A DNA stretch of 64,000 bases from Takakia lepidozioides. Taxonomy: Eukaryota > Streptophyta > Takakiopsida > Takakiales > Takakiaceae. The position numbers were made by a program, and so were the translations under genes. The notes below the pieces were generated by a model that was not told the origin of the DNA, did no database searches, and saw nothing but the letters and a program-made list of their open reading frames with translations. The stretch lies in NCBI GenBank assembly GCA_030704615.1, contig CM060732.1, positions 30,547,053 to 30,611,052 of the forward strand, read 5' to 3'. Within the stretch, counting starts at the first letter, position 1. Every line of letters starts with the position of its first letter. Positions 36,969-46,794 of this stretch are shown here, one piece after another.

Positions 36969-37463
36969 TTAATGTGGCAATAACCAAAACTCTCTTCTAT
37001 AATATCTCTCGTATATGCCTGGGTTTCTTTCAAGCTTCAATGCACCCTTGGCTATACTAGAAGTCTTCGTTACCATATAACCATATGGCAAACAAGTCTG
37101 GAAAGCTGTTCTTGGTGTGAGTTTGATCCACAAAACATCCTTTGGAATCCAATTCTTTATCAGTACAAGCTCTTCATGCATATGAGTATAAACATTCACC
37201 TTTCTTTCCTCCCAGCCTTCAAACTCTACTCGCTTAATGGATAGCAATGCTATCACATAAACCAGTGTTGGTAACCAACGTGCTCTTCCTCTACAGGCCA
37301 CCTGATAAATCATTATCACTCCTTTCTCCAGACCCCATTCAGGGTCAGCATCATGCACTCTTTTAAGAATGTTTTCCTTACAACCGTCTGGCAATTCCAA
37401 GAACCTCTGAAAGAATCTTTTGGACAATCTTTCCTTCTCAGTTTCACAGGGAATTTGATTCAT
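36969..37463 (-). pseudogene. Extra reading frame ahead of Gag in the Ty3 element
   Basis: From the first in-frame ATG after the primer-binding site (37463), 165 codons stay open, with a globular composition (FFQRFLELPDGC, GVIMIYQVACRGRARWLPTL). I do not recognise the domain. An extra frame before Gag is known in some large plant Ty3 lineages (Tat/Ogre type), but I cannot show homology. Confidence 0.45.
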
Positions 37464-37537
37464 ATCAAATTCTTTAATTCTCCATCCACCATGATCCCAC
37501 CAGATGCCTGTCACATCAGGTTGTTCATGACCCAGTT

Positions 37538-37556
37538 CCCCAGTATGGTCGCCAAA
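37538..37556 (-). other. Primer-binding site
   Basis: On the minus strand TGGCGACCATACTGGGGA begins two bases after the inner end of the 5' LTR (...GCTCGACA). The position and the TGGCG...GGGGA pattern fit a plant Ty3 tRNA primer site, closest to an aspartate-tRNA type by memory. Confidence 0.6.
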
Positions 37557-38240
37557 TGTCGAGCGGCTTTTACTCACCCATCCCTTCGCTATCCGAGGTG
37601 GGAACTCCAAGATAGAGAAGTTGGAAATCTCTAAGCACTCAGCCCGCTCAGAACAATCAGTCATGACCTACAGCTAGTGTATCATGGGGGTATTTCTTAT
37701 TTGTACTCCTTTCTGCATTCATGTTAACGAGTTACCTTACTGTCTGCAATTAAGTATCAGTTTGCTTCCGAAATCTATCAAGTTCCATCCATTCATTCCA
37801 CAGCTTCATTCAGGTCTCTCTACACAGTGTGAGTATGAAGTATGTATCAGATTAATATCTATCAAGTATCAGGCTGAAGCCATGGTGTCTATAATCTACT
37901 CTACATTACAATTCTACAGCTTGCATTCCTCAAGTAACAACAAATCGTCACTTCTCTTACCCCGTGCTCTTCATCTTTCCACTCAGAGATGTGCTCTCCC
38001 CTCAATTTCCAAGCCCTGATGCCCGAAGTCCCCCACCAAGAAGTGATGCCCAGACGTCCCCGCTCTTCGCTTTATCTCCCTACAAGCTATTCTAACCGCT
38101 TTCATAACTAACCGTCATTCATGTAGTACACGTTCTTTTTTCAGATGTCGTTCCCCCACAGTCGTTCCCTGCCAATGATAACTGTCCCCCAGCTGTGCCG
38201 AGCTATGACTGGCTGTATCAGGCTGTGGCGGGCTGTGTAT
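37557..38240 (-). repeat. 5' LTR of the Ty3 element
   Basis: This direct repeat partner of 25469-26410 differs by a handful of substitutions and by loss or non-expansion of the GGCTGTG array. It is followed at 38237-38240 without any target duplication by PPR-derived sequence beginning ATCAAGATGAAAGGCC. Confidence 0.88.
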
Positions 38241-38470
38241 CAAGATGAAAGGCCTTGAAGCTAGAAAGCAGGTGCACACTCACATTATCCAAAGTGCACG
38301 CCAAATATTTTTCTATTCAACACCATTGTCAACATGTATGTTATGTGCGGGAGCATCATGGATGCTCAGCAAGTGTTCATCAGAATGCTTCAACGATCTT
38401 TCATCACGTGGAACACGATGCTTGCAGGGTGTGCACAGCAGGGGCGTGGTATGGAGGCCTTGGAGAATGT
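38237..38470 (+). pseudogene. PPR fragment on the right of the Ty3 element
   Basis: It encodes IKMKGLEARKQVHTHIIQS and on through LAGCAQQGRGMEALE in shifting frames. This part of the gene lies upstream of where the left-hand copy stops at 25468, so the two flanks overlap rather than join. It ends where GAGGGCACCTTCTTC begins. Confidence 0.7.
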
Positions 38471-38642
38471 GGTGAGGGCACCTTCTTCTTCGACCTATTT
38501 CAGCATGTTTTTCCCTCTCATCAGACTCGGCTCTGAATTTACATATTGAGTTGTCAGGGACAATGTGGTGAGGGCACCTTCTTCTTTGACCTATTTCAGC
38601 CTGTTTTGCCCTCTCATCAGACTCGGCCCTAAGATGCATATT
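38468..38642 (+). repeat. Tandem pair of the 'GGCACCTTCTTC' intron-like segment
   Basis: A ~75-bp stretch starting GTGAGGGCACCTTCTTC and ending near CAGACTCGGC appears twice with a ~94-bp step. The same stretch lies upstream of every PDF module in the window (about 54618-54690, 55203-55275, 55805-55880, 58070-58130 and 63710-63770). Confidence 0.75.
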
Positions 38643-39905
38643 GAATTCTGTAAGTTAGCTCGTTGGGTGGATCTGTGGTGGTTTGGAATGACTAGAACAA
38701 GTAAATGTGGCAGCAGGAAAGTATCCAAAACAGATAACAAAGATGAGGAGAAGGTGTGGAATGAATACTTTGTTGACCCCAGTGAATGGTAGAACAACCG
38801 AGGTAAAAAGTTGAATGCCTATTAGATGACAAAGAGTAGCAGACGCAATTCAGCATAGGAACAAGTGTGATTGGGTATTTCCTAGGTTGTCATTGTCAGC
38901 TGCTAGCAGCAAGGGCAAAGATGAATGCATGATTTGTGCAGAGGCCTGGATAGCTGAAGGAGAAGGGATAGAGTGTGGGTCCAGATTCATCCAAGAGGGC
39001 CGGACTTCAAGCTCCAGATTACCTATGATTCCATGTGGATCAATAGCTACAAGAAACCTAAATGGGTAGATGGTCAACTAAAGGCAACAACTGCAGCGGC
39101 ACAGTTGATAAAATCAGGCACGTCCTCAACCATGGCCGCAGCTTCTGAAAGAGGATCAAGAGAGAGAGTCCACAATGCCTTTCTGCGGGGCATGCGAAGA
39201 TGCTTTGTGAGGCAGCCAGACTAACAAAGGCTCTAGGTCTGGAAGCTGGAATCAGGTGCACACTCACATTATCCAAAATGGATTCATGCCAAATGTTTTT
39301 TCTACTCAACACCCTTGTCAACATGTATGTTAAGTGTGGGAGCATCATGGATGTTCGCCAAGATTTCTACAGAATGCCTCAGCAATCTTTTATCACGTGG
39401 AATATAATGTTGGCAGGATTTACCAAGCATGGGTGTGGTAGGAATGCTTTGGCGACCTATGAGCAAATGTTGCGCAAAGGGCTAAAGCCCAACCACATCA
39501 CGCTTGCGCATGTTTGCAATGCGTGTGCAAGCCCGGGACCTCTGGAAAAGGGGAAAGAGGTCCATGGTGACATCGTCAAAGCTGGAATTGTACCAGATGT
39601 CATTCTAAATACTCCCCTGGTGGACGTCTATGCCAACTGTGGGTGCATTAAGGATGCGAAGGGAGTTTTCAACACTATGGTTGAACCAAATGTGGTGTCA
39701 TGGAACGCGATGCTTGCAGGGTATACACAACAGGGACATGGTATGGAGGCTTTGGAGACCTATGATCAAATGATGGGGGAAGGGGGGGCACCTTCTTCAA
39801 TAGCACAATGGCTACAAGTGGGTAGATGGTCAACTGGAAACAGCAATGGCAGCAGCACAATTGATAGACGTGGGAGGTGCTCGAGGTTCAGAGGGAGTTG
39901 GCAGC
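38642..39905 (+). pseudogene. PDF/PPR pseudogene with both PDF halves
   Basis: The first PDF half (about 38737-38800) reads DEEKVWNEYF, VDPSEW, then a TAG where the second tryptophan of WWDNR should be. The second half follows at about 38984 (PDF core altered to frames reading GPDFKLQITYDSMW), then LIKSG, a frameshifted leader, and four to five PPR motifs to about 39780 (HITLAHVCNACAS, GDIVKAGIVPDVIL). It then jumps at GGGGCACCTTCTTC into another PDF second-half tail (WVDGQLE near 39825 read across frames). No E or DYW domain is left. Confidence 0.72.
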
Positions 39906-41243
39906 CAAGGCGGCTGTGATGGATGAGGTTGGGGATTCTTCTCGGGTTGAGGAGGTCCTCAAGGATGAAATGATGGGGCAGGATGAGGCCTTGTCATTGA
40001 CTGAGCAAGCAGGGAGTACTGCTCAAGAGGTTGCAACATAGCAACCACTAGACGCGTCCTAGCAGTGCCCTTGCACTCTACCCCTTTAACCTCTGTCACA
40101 GATTTGGGTATAACTTGCACAGCAAAGATTTCCCTGGGCAGACTCTGCATTGTTGGTATTGTTTGGTTCTCCGACCATGCCAGAGTTTTCATAGAGAACG
40201 GTGGCATGGTGAGACAGACGAGGAGATGGTGCCGGGATGGCATGCATCTATCTTTTTGTGTATCTTGGCATCGGGAGGTCAGGTTGGACCTATAAGAGGG
40301 ATGACTGTAGACGGAGTGTCTGAGGACCCTGAGGCTAGAGATGAGCCAAGTGGTACCAGAGATATACATGAGGATTCAGTTGTGTTGGACTACCTCCGCA
40401 CTGGACATACGGCAGCTAGTGTGATTGCCAAGGAGAGGGATCGGATCCTGCAACGAGCCAAGAGGTTCAAGTAGGGGGAGATACACCTGCTTTGAGTGTG
40501 GGAGGATGGTCGGGTGAGGATCGTGCCTCACCCAACACAACGTGCACGGTTAGTGCGGCATGCCCATAAGGAGTTGGGGCATTTTGGAGTGCGACGCACT
40601 CATAGTCTACTGCAGGGGCAGTATTGGTGGCGTGGTATGCACACAGAGGTGCAACAGTTTGTGGCTAGGTGCATGGTGTGTGATAGGGTGCGTGCTTCAT
40701 TCAACGCCCCTACACCACATTGCATCATTTACCCATCATGGGATTGGGCTACAGGTGGAGTCTTGACTTCGCAGGGCCGTTGCCACTGACGATGCACCAC
40801 CACATATATGTGTGGGTGATAGTGGAGCACTTCTCCAAGTGGATTGAGTTGGTTCCATTGCCTGATAAGGCTAGTGAGGGGCTGTGTATGTATTCTTGGA
40901 TCGTGCACTTAGCTGATTCGTTGCTCCAGCTGAGGTACTCACGGACCAAGGGAGAGAGTTCTAGGGGGAGTTTCAGGCTATGTGTGATAAAGCCTTAATA
41001 GACCACCGTACCACTTCTCGGGATCATTTTGAGGCCGATGGCTTAGCAAAAAAAGTGGTGCAGACGGTAAAAAAATGTTTGCGCAAGTATGGCTTGCAAA
41101 AGAGACACCTAGAAGATTGGGATCTTCAGGTACCTTGGTTAGCCATGGGCTACAGATTTAGTAAGCAAGCATCACTTGCCTCCTTCTCACCATATTTCCT
41201 TCTTTTTGGCCGAGAGCCAGATTTGCATGCGTCTATGCGCAGG
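39905..41243 (+). pseudogene. Ty3/gypsy integrase relic of a second family
   Basis: Pieces in changing frames give the integrase zinc domain (HAHKELGHFGVRRTHSLLQ, CMVCDRVRASFNA) and core (GYRWSLDFAGPL, HFSKWIELVPLPDKASEG, ALIDHRTTSRDH, EADGLAKKVVQTVKK). The C-terminal side reads LPWLAMGYRFSKQASLASFSPYFLLFGREP with small changes. The frame is broken several times, and the copy is cut at 41243 by a CACTA element. It is distinct from the 25-38 kb element. Confidence 0.75.
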
Positions 41244-44200
41244 CACTACAGCAAATGGGGGGGGGGGGGGGGTTTGCGATGCCAGCCGCGCCCCCACGCC
41301 CCGCGCGGCGCCAAGCGTGCGACGCCAACCAGACGGAGCCTGTTTGTGACGCCGGCCCGCCGCAGCCAAACCCCGCGGGTCGCCACCTGCCGCCGGGGCC
41401 AGACGGCAACGCCTGGCCGTTGCACTGGCGGATGAAGGGCAGAAGGCAGCCCTTCTGTGCATCGCCCCCCAGCAAAGGGCAGAAGGCAGCCCTTTCTGGT
41501 GACGGCCGGTCGTTGCACGCCGAAAAAACACCCCTTTCTTGCCCTTTCTTTCATCGCAGCCCTTTCTTGCGACGCCCGGCCATCGCATGGTGGCATGAAG
41601 GGCAAAAGGCCCCTGCGATGGTCGGGCGTCGCAAACAGCCTGGCTGCTCTATTCTTTCAAAACAAAAGAACAAGTCACAGTTTGCGACGGCTGGCCGTCG
41701 CCGTTTGTGACCCCCAGCCTTATAAAAAAAAAAAAACGCGTCGCAGTTTGCGACGCGTGAGGGGTCGCAGGCAGCGACGGCAGGGCTTTCTAGGTTTAGA
41801 TTTAGGGCCTTTGGGGGTTCTTAGTTTTTTTTTTTTTTTTTTTTTTTCCATATGGTACTGGGGTAGGGTGTTTTCTTTTCTTTATGGTTTAGCTTGTTGT
41901 TGTGGACCTTCTTGTAGATTATGACATTCATTTTGATAATTCTCTTGATACCACATCTGTATGTGGTTCTCCAACATATTCATTGCCTCTGCCTTCTTTC
42001 TTGAAAGACTACCAGCCACAGCCATATTTGATCAATCATAGAAATAAGCTACAATATGCATGTACATGTACAATCAATCGAAAGGATGGGTATAGTTCGG
42101 TGCGAGAATTGTTATGTAGCTTTGATTTTGTGTCTAATCAACTTGAACATCATCATCCGGAGCTTCTTCATCCGCATCAAGCTGCAAGTCTTCTTGGTCA
42201 TCGGAGTCATCGTCATAAATGGTCCGGCCCTCAAAAGACACCTCCGAATCATCCTCCGCCTCGTTGTCAATGGCCGTGTCTTCGTCTCTTTCTCCAACAT
42301 CCGTATCTTCTAGAGCTTCATTATATAGGGTCCGGGATGCATTGTCCAGGGCGTCATCATCCTCTTCTACCCCCTCTACCCAACCTCCATCATCAGCATC
42401 ATTATGACTAGTCTCTCCGTCCACCGCAATTGCCTCACCCCATAGAGATCCGAGACCATGATAGATACGTCTTCCTCTTGGCTGAGCATGCACAACCACC
42501 CTCCAATTCCCCCCTCTTGTTTTGTCATCGGAGAAGAAAACTTGCTCTATGTCTGAAAGCCATGAAAAAAGCTCATCGAAGGGACGATGAGTAGGGTTGA
42601 GCCTATCTGCATTAACGCGCATGAAACCACAATCATCTTGCACTAGTGTTGCGGAGGGCCCCACAAGATGTGGTTGGATCCACCTTCCCTTGAAGAGAAG
42701 AGGCCGGTACCTTGTATACTGAAGTTAGAGTATGTTCTCAAGCTCTCCAATGTACAAGTTTGCTCATAGCAGGTCGTGTATCTCCCTTGGCCCACACGGA
42801 GTCTTGCCAATATGTGGCGCACAAGCCAGAATCAAAGGTTGTTTTGCGCTTCATGTCAAGAGCACGAATGCAGAAATGACGACCGTGAACCCAAACCGCC
42901 GTGTATGAGGTCGCGAATTGAGATGGGCCCCTTGCAATGTCTTGCACCAAATCTGAAACCACCTCTTCTTGAGCAACGACGTCATAAACTGAAGTTCAAA
43001 GCCACTGTTGGAATGAACTTAGAGGCTGCAATTCCATGGGCAAATTTTGTGAAGGAACATATTGGCGGTCTGCTCCTCGTCGTGGGAATCTAGTAACCGG
43101 CCTTGGATGGTTCCGCCTCCATGCAAGCGTCTCCTCCTCTCGTTGCTAAATAAGATTATTGTATCTTGCCTCCTACTTATGTATAGATGGGGTGTTCTTC
43201 AGTATGAAGTCATGCGCTTGCTCAATCACCAAGGTGGGCAATTTTACCCTCTTCGATTTTTTGGGCAAAACGATGTCCTTGCTTCGTGCATCCTCATCTT
43301 CCTTCCACATCCGAGGGGCTTCCTCATCCACCCTTGCCATGTACTCCGTGCAATAGAACATAGCTTCTTGCAACGTATACCCCTCCACTATGCTACCCTC
43401 CGGGTGTGCCATTTGTCTTACAAATCATTTCAAAGTCTTCATATAACGCTCAAGGAAGTACATCCATCGAGAATGAACGGGGCTGACAATCGAAGCCTCT
43501 TCCACTAAGTGCATTACCAAGTGCACTTGGATGTCAAAGAAAGAGGGAGGAAGGTGCATCTCCAACACATTACCTCCGCCGCCTCCTTCTTCATGCGTGG
43601 AAAATCTGCTTCCTCCAACTCTTTAGAGCAAATCCACCGGAACAAGCCTCCCAATCTATAGATTGTCTCATGAACCTTGGGAGTCAATGTCCCACATACT
43701 ACAATGGGCAAGATGTCTTGCAATAGATTGTGGTAGTCATGAGACTTCAAACCATGGACCCCGTCTTCTTCGCTGAACTTCGTACGGAGGGATGACCCAT
43801 AACCAGTTGGTGTTCGACAACACTTATGGTGGCTATCACTTTCTTGTATTCCTCCTTTGTCCATTGCCAAGGTGCGCGCCTATACTTCCACCGTACAACA
43901 CCCTTTGGGTCCACACCATTTTGTTCGGCCCATAGATGGTGCATGCGACCCTGCTCTTCAAGCTCTTTTCTAACACCGAGAGAATCTCCTTTTGCAGCCA
44001 CTCCCTTCTTTGCCGGCGTGCCATGAAGAACCCAAAAAAGGGACGAGCAGACATTCTTCTCAATATGCATGGGATCTAGAAGATGACAAATCTTCAGGTC
44101 CTACATATATCCCCACCCACAAATACTTACACAATTTTTTTTACGTAAAACTGACAATTCAACGCATACCAAATGTGCAATATCACATGCATGCATAGGG

Positions 44201-45425
44201 ATATTGACGGTGTTTTTGTGGAATATGTAGCGCCCAATATAACAACTCGTAGAAGATTGAAAGTCGTTTCATGCCGGGCACGTCCACTTCACTGTCCGTG
44301 CCCGCATGGGCCTCCTTCCATCGGTCCTCCCAAAACTACCCGGATGGTGTTGTAGGGGGGGAGACATACTTCCTCTTTGCCATCAAACAAGTGTTTCTTT
44401 GTTCTTCTCCATCGATGGCTCATAGGAAGAAATTTGCGATAGTTGGAATACACCATCTTGTGAAGATGGCGGGAGCTATGTACATCAAGATCATCGCCAC
44501 AATGCAAGCATGCATGGTACCCTTTGGTGCTTAGCCCCGAGCAAACAGTTAGTCATGTACTACACATCCCGCCACATTAGCAAAAACAAAAAGTTGTCAT
44601 GTGCATGGCCCATAATGCCATCTATCCCACTACGGTGCACAAGACTGTCGCCGCTACTTCAATCAATCCCAATCCTCATCGATCCGGCATTGACAAGTGA
44701 ATGTACGCGGATTGTTCATGGGGAACATAATATACCTGGATAATCATGCATTGTCCAAAGCAAGATGCATCTCATCTGAAAAGATTGTCCGGCCCTAGGG
44801 TCAAGTGAAAAATCCAATGTCGGGACCCCCCTCCATAGCTCCTTAAGTTCATCAACAAGAGGTCGCAAGTACGTGTCCATGTTTGTCACTTGTTTTTTCC
44901 CTATGAGACATTCACATCATTGTTTCAATCCTCCACCAATATGCAAATTATACTACAAAATGAATTACACGTCTTACTCCATGATTATGTCACTAATCAA
45001 TCTTGCATCTGAATTGCGTCAGAGATCATAAGTTTAATGTAAAGTCCAAGGCAATAATAAACATGAAATGAGTACATTCATCTGACACAATGGCAGCCAA
45101 CATGGTATGGCCTTTTTTAATTGAAAGATACGGAGGGATGTTGTAATTCACCATGGTCACCGGCCAAGTGGAATGAGTACATCACTGGACAGAAAATGGA
45201 TTGACCCCATCCGAAGAGAAGCCGAGGTAGACATGTCGTGGGTCCTCCAAGAGAAAAGGCCACATCTCTTCAATATGCCTCCATGCTTGTGAATCTTGTG
45301 GCCCGCACACCTTTCTCGGAGGGCTCCGATGCGAGGCATGTCATCTCATGAGTCTGGCCAATTCGGGCTTCGGTACCGTGCTCTCAATCGCGGGATGATC
45401 GGAAAGTAATGCATTTTCTAGGATG
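41244..45425. mobile_element. CACTA (En/Spm) element, left end intact, decayed
   Basis: The left end reads CACTACAGCAAATGGGG and is followed by ~500 bp dense in GCGACG/CGTCGC motifs, the same subterminal repeats as in the complete element at 57196-58043. Further right lie minus-strand transposase pieces. I found no matching right end. A C run at about 45431-45444 may be its remnant, so the right border is approximate. It interrupts the integrase relic. Confidence 0.7.
42134..45340 (-). pseudogene. CACTA transposase (TNPD/TNP2 type), broken
   Basis: From high to low coordinates on the minus strand, pieces in several frames match the plant CACTA transposase. Near 45310-45190 is LEDPRHVYLGFSSDGVNPF. 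Near 44760-44700 is a TMHDYPGY-like piece. At 44507-44289 is a cysteine/histidine-rich part (FLPMSHRWRR), at 44070-43747 a linker, and at 43790-43560 LKSHDYHNLLQDILPIVVCG. The 43508-43173 piece carries PEGSIVEGYTLQEAMFYC, and the C-terminal DUF4216-like domain with an acidic tail (EQVFFSDD, WRVVVHAQPRG) lies at 42962-42134. Frameshifts and gaps make it non-functional. It is the likely autonomous relative of the short element at 57.2 kb. Confidence 0.75.
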
Positions 45426-45738
45426 AAATACCCCCCCCCCCCCCACATGTAATCATCCCATTAGCACACATAATACAACACCCTTATGCATTTCCTTTTA
45501 TGCAGCCTCTCCCTCATTTGGGCGTGAATGGTCAAAACCGAACGTCGCTCCTTCCACTCCTCACTCACTCCTTCCAAAACCACAATCAGATCTTGCATGA
45601 GTACTACTCTCTAAACCCTAAACTTTATGGAATACACTTTACATGCATTGAGAAGATTAAAGAAAGTAATCTTCATGCGAGGGGGAATGACGTTTATACC
45701 TTACGTGGTACTTTTTTCCCTTGGACATCATTCATTGG
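45426..45738. other. C run and unassigned spacer
   Basis: A 14-C homopolymer occurs at about 45431-45444. No gene is recognised before the kinesin fragment. Confidence 0.3.
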
Positions 45739-46790
45739 CTTCACAAGCTGCTGTTGAGCTGAAGAATGTAGCCGAAGAAGTCACCAAGCTGTCATTTCAT
45801 AATTCAAAACTTCAAAATGAACTGGTCAAGGCTCAAGAAATCGCTTTTCAGAATGCCACAACAAGAATGGTAAAGTCCACAGCAGTGGTATCTTCTTTTA
45901 TCACATTGATATGTGGCAGCTTGATTCTGAAACGGCTATACATGAATTGAAGTAAAAGCTTGAAATAGCTAAAGAGAAGGAGGCCACCTTAGAGGCAAAC
46001 TATGGCAGAGAGGGAAGAGGGGGAGACGATCCTATAGAAGAAATTGGACGCCGCCAAACAGCTGGAGATTGACCTGGAGAATGACTTAGCAGGCATGTGG
46101 GTTCTAGTGGCAAAAATGAAGAAAGACAAGGATGTTGCCACAGACCAGTTACCCAGGGTGGAGTTCCAATACTCCTGTCAAGAGGAGTTTCGAACCAATT
46201 GGGGGGATGATGGAATCTTGGGTGCTCCAGAGAGCTGCCACACTGCAAGGCTCCAGCAAGCCTATAAAACTCAAGGACTCGGGGACAGTACCAGACCAAT
46301 TTGTGAGGGCTGAGCAGGAGTCTAATGGGGATGAGTTTTGGAGCAATGGTGGGGGATTTGCTGGCGGGTCCCCAAGTGTCTTAGATGAAGATGAATTCTA
46401 CACAGGTTTAGATGACATTACTTTTATGTCAGTGGATCAGTTAGCCAGTTTTGGCTCTGGTGATGGTCCACCAGCTGATTGTGAGCTTAAAAGTACCTCC
46501 ACCGAATGCTCCACAAGGATAGAGAGACATGAAAGTAATGGTTTAAAAATGAAAGAGGGAGCTGATGGTGAGCGGGGGCATTCGCTTGAAGAATTGAAGA
46601 GTTTTATGGAAGAGGAAAAACGGAGGGGTGCTGCACTTGGTGCTCTGGTGTCCCAGTTGAAGACAAACTCCATCCTCACATCCATTCCCAACTCACATGC
46701 ATCCTCCATTAAAACAAGGGATAGGCAGTCTGGGTCTTCACAGGCCAGTCATGACCTTGATACAGATATATGGCAGTTTTCGAGATAACG
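45739..46790 (+). pseudogene. KIN-7 kinesin C-terminal fragment
   Basis: The plus strand carries the stalk and tail of a plant kinesin-7. AAVELKNVAEEVTKLSFHN (45752) is followed by coiled coil with an in-frame TAA near 45950 (within ELK-stop-KLEIAKEKE), then LENDLAGMWVLVAKMKK in another frame. A long acidic tail ends in EELKSFMEEEKRRGAALGAL. The motor domain is absent. A clean exon-to-exon run without introns suggests a retroposed or captured piece. It ends exactly where the GGCGTGAGCC element begins. Confidence 0.65.
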
Positions 46791-46794
46791 ACGC

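Larger units (their letters stand above)
25469..38240 (-). mobile_element. Ty3/gypsy LTR retrotransposon, ~12.8 kb, inactive
   Basis: The two ends share long direct repeats (25469-26410 and 37557-38240), both starting TGTCGAGC and ending GGCTGTGTAT on the plus strand. The coding order on the minus strand, from high to low coordinates, is an extra frame, Gag, protease, reverse transcriptase, RNase H (inverted), integrase, then a long extra region. Integrase after RNase H makes it Ty3/gypsy, and no chromodomain was seen. A primer-binding site and polypurine tract lie at the expected borders. Gag and pol are split by several nonsense codons. No target-site duplication is visible, and both flanks are PPR-derived but not collinear. 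Confidence 0.88.

Noticed and set aside
41246-41924. Several open frames in GC-rich sequence on both strands
   Set aside because: They are translations of the GCGACG subterminal repeats of the CACTA element.
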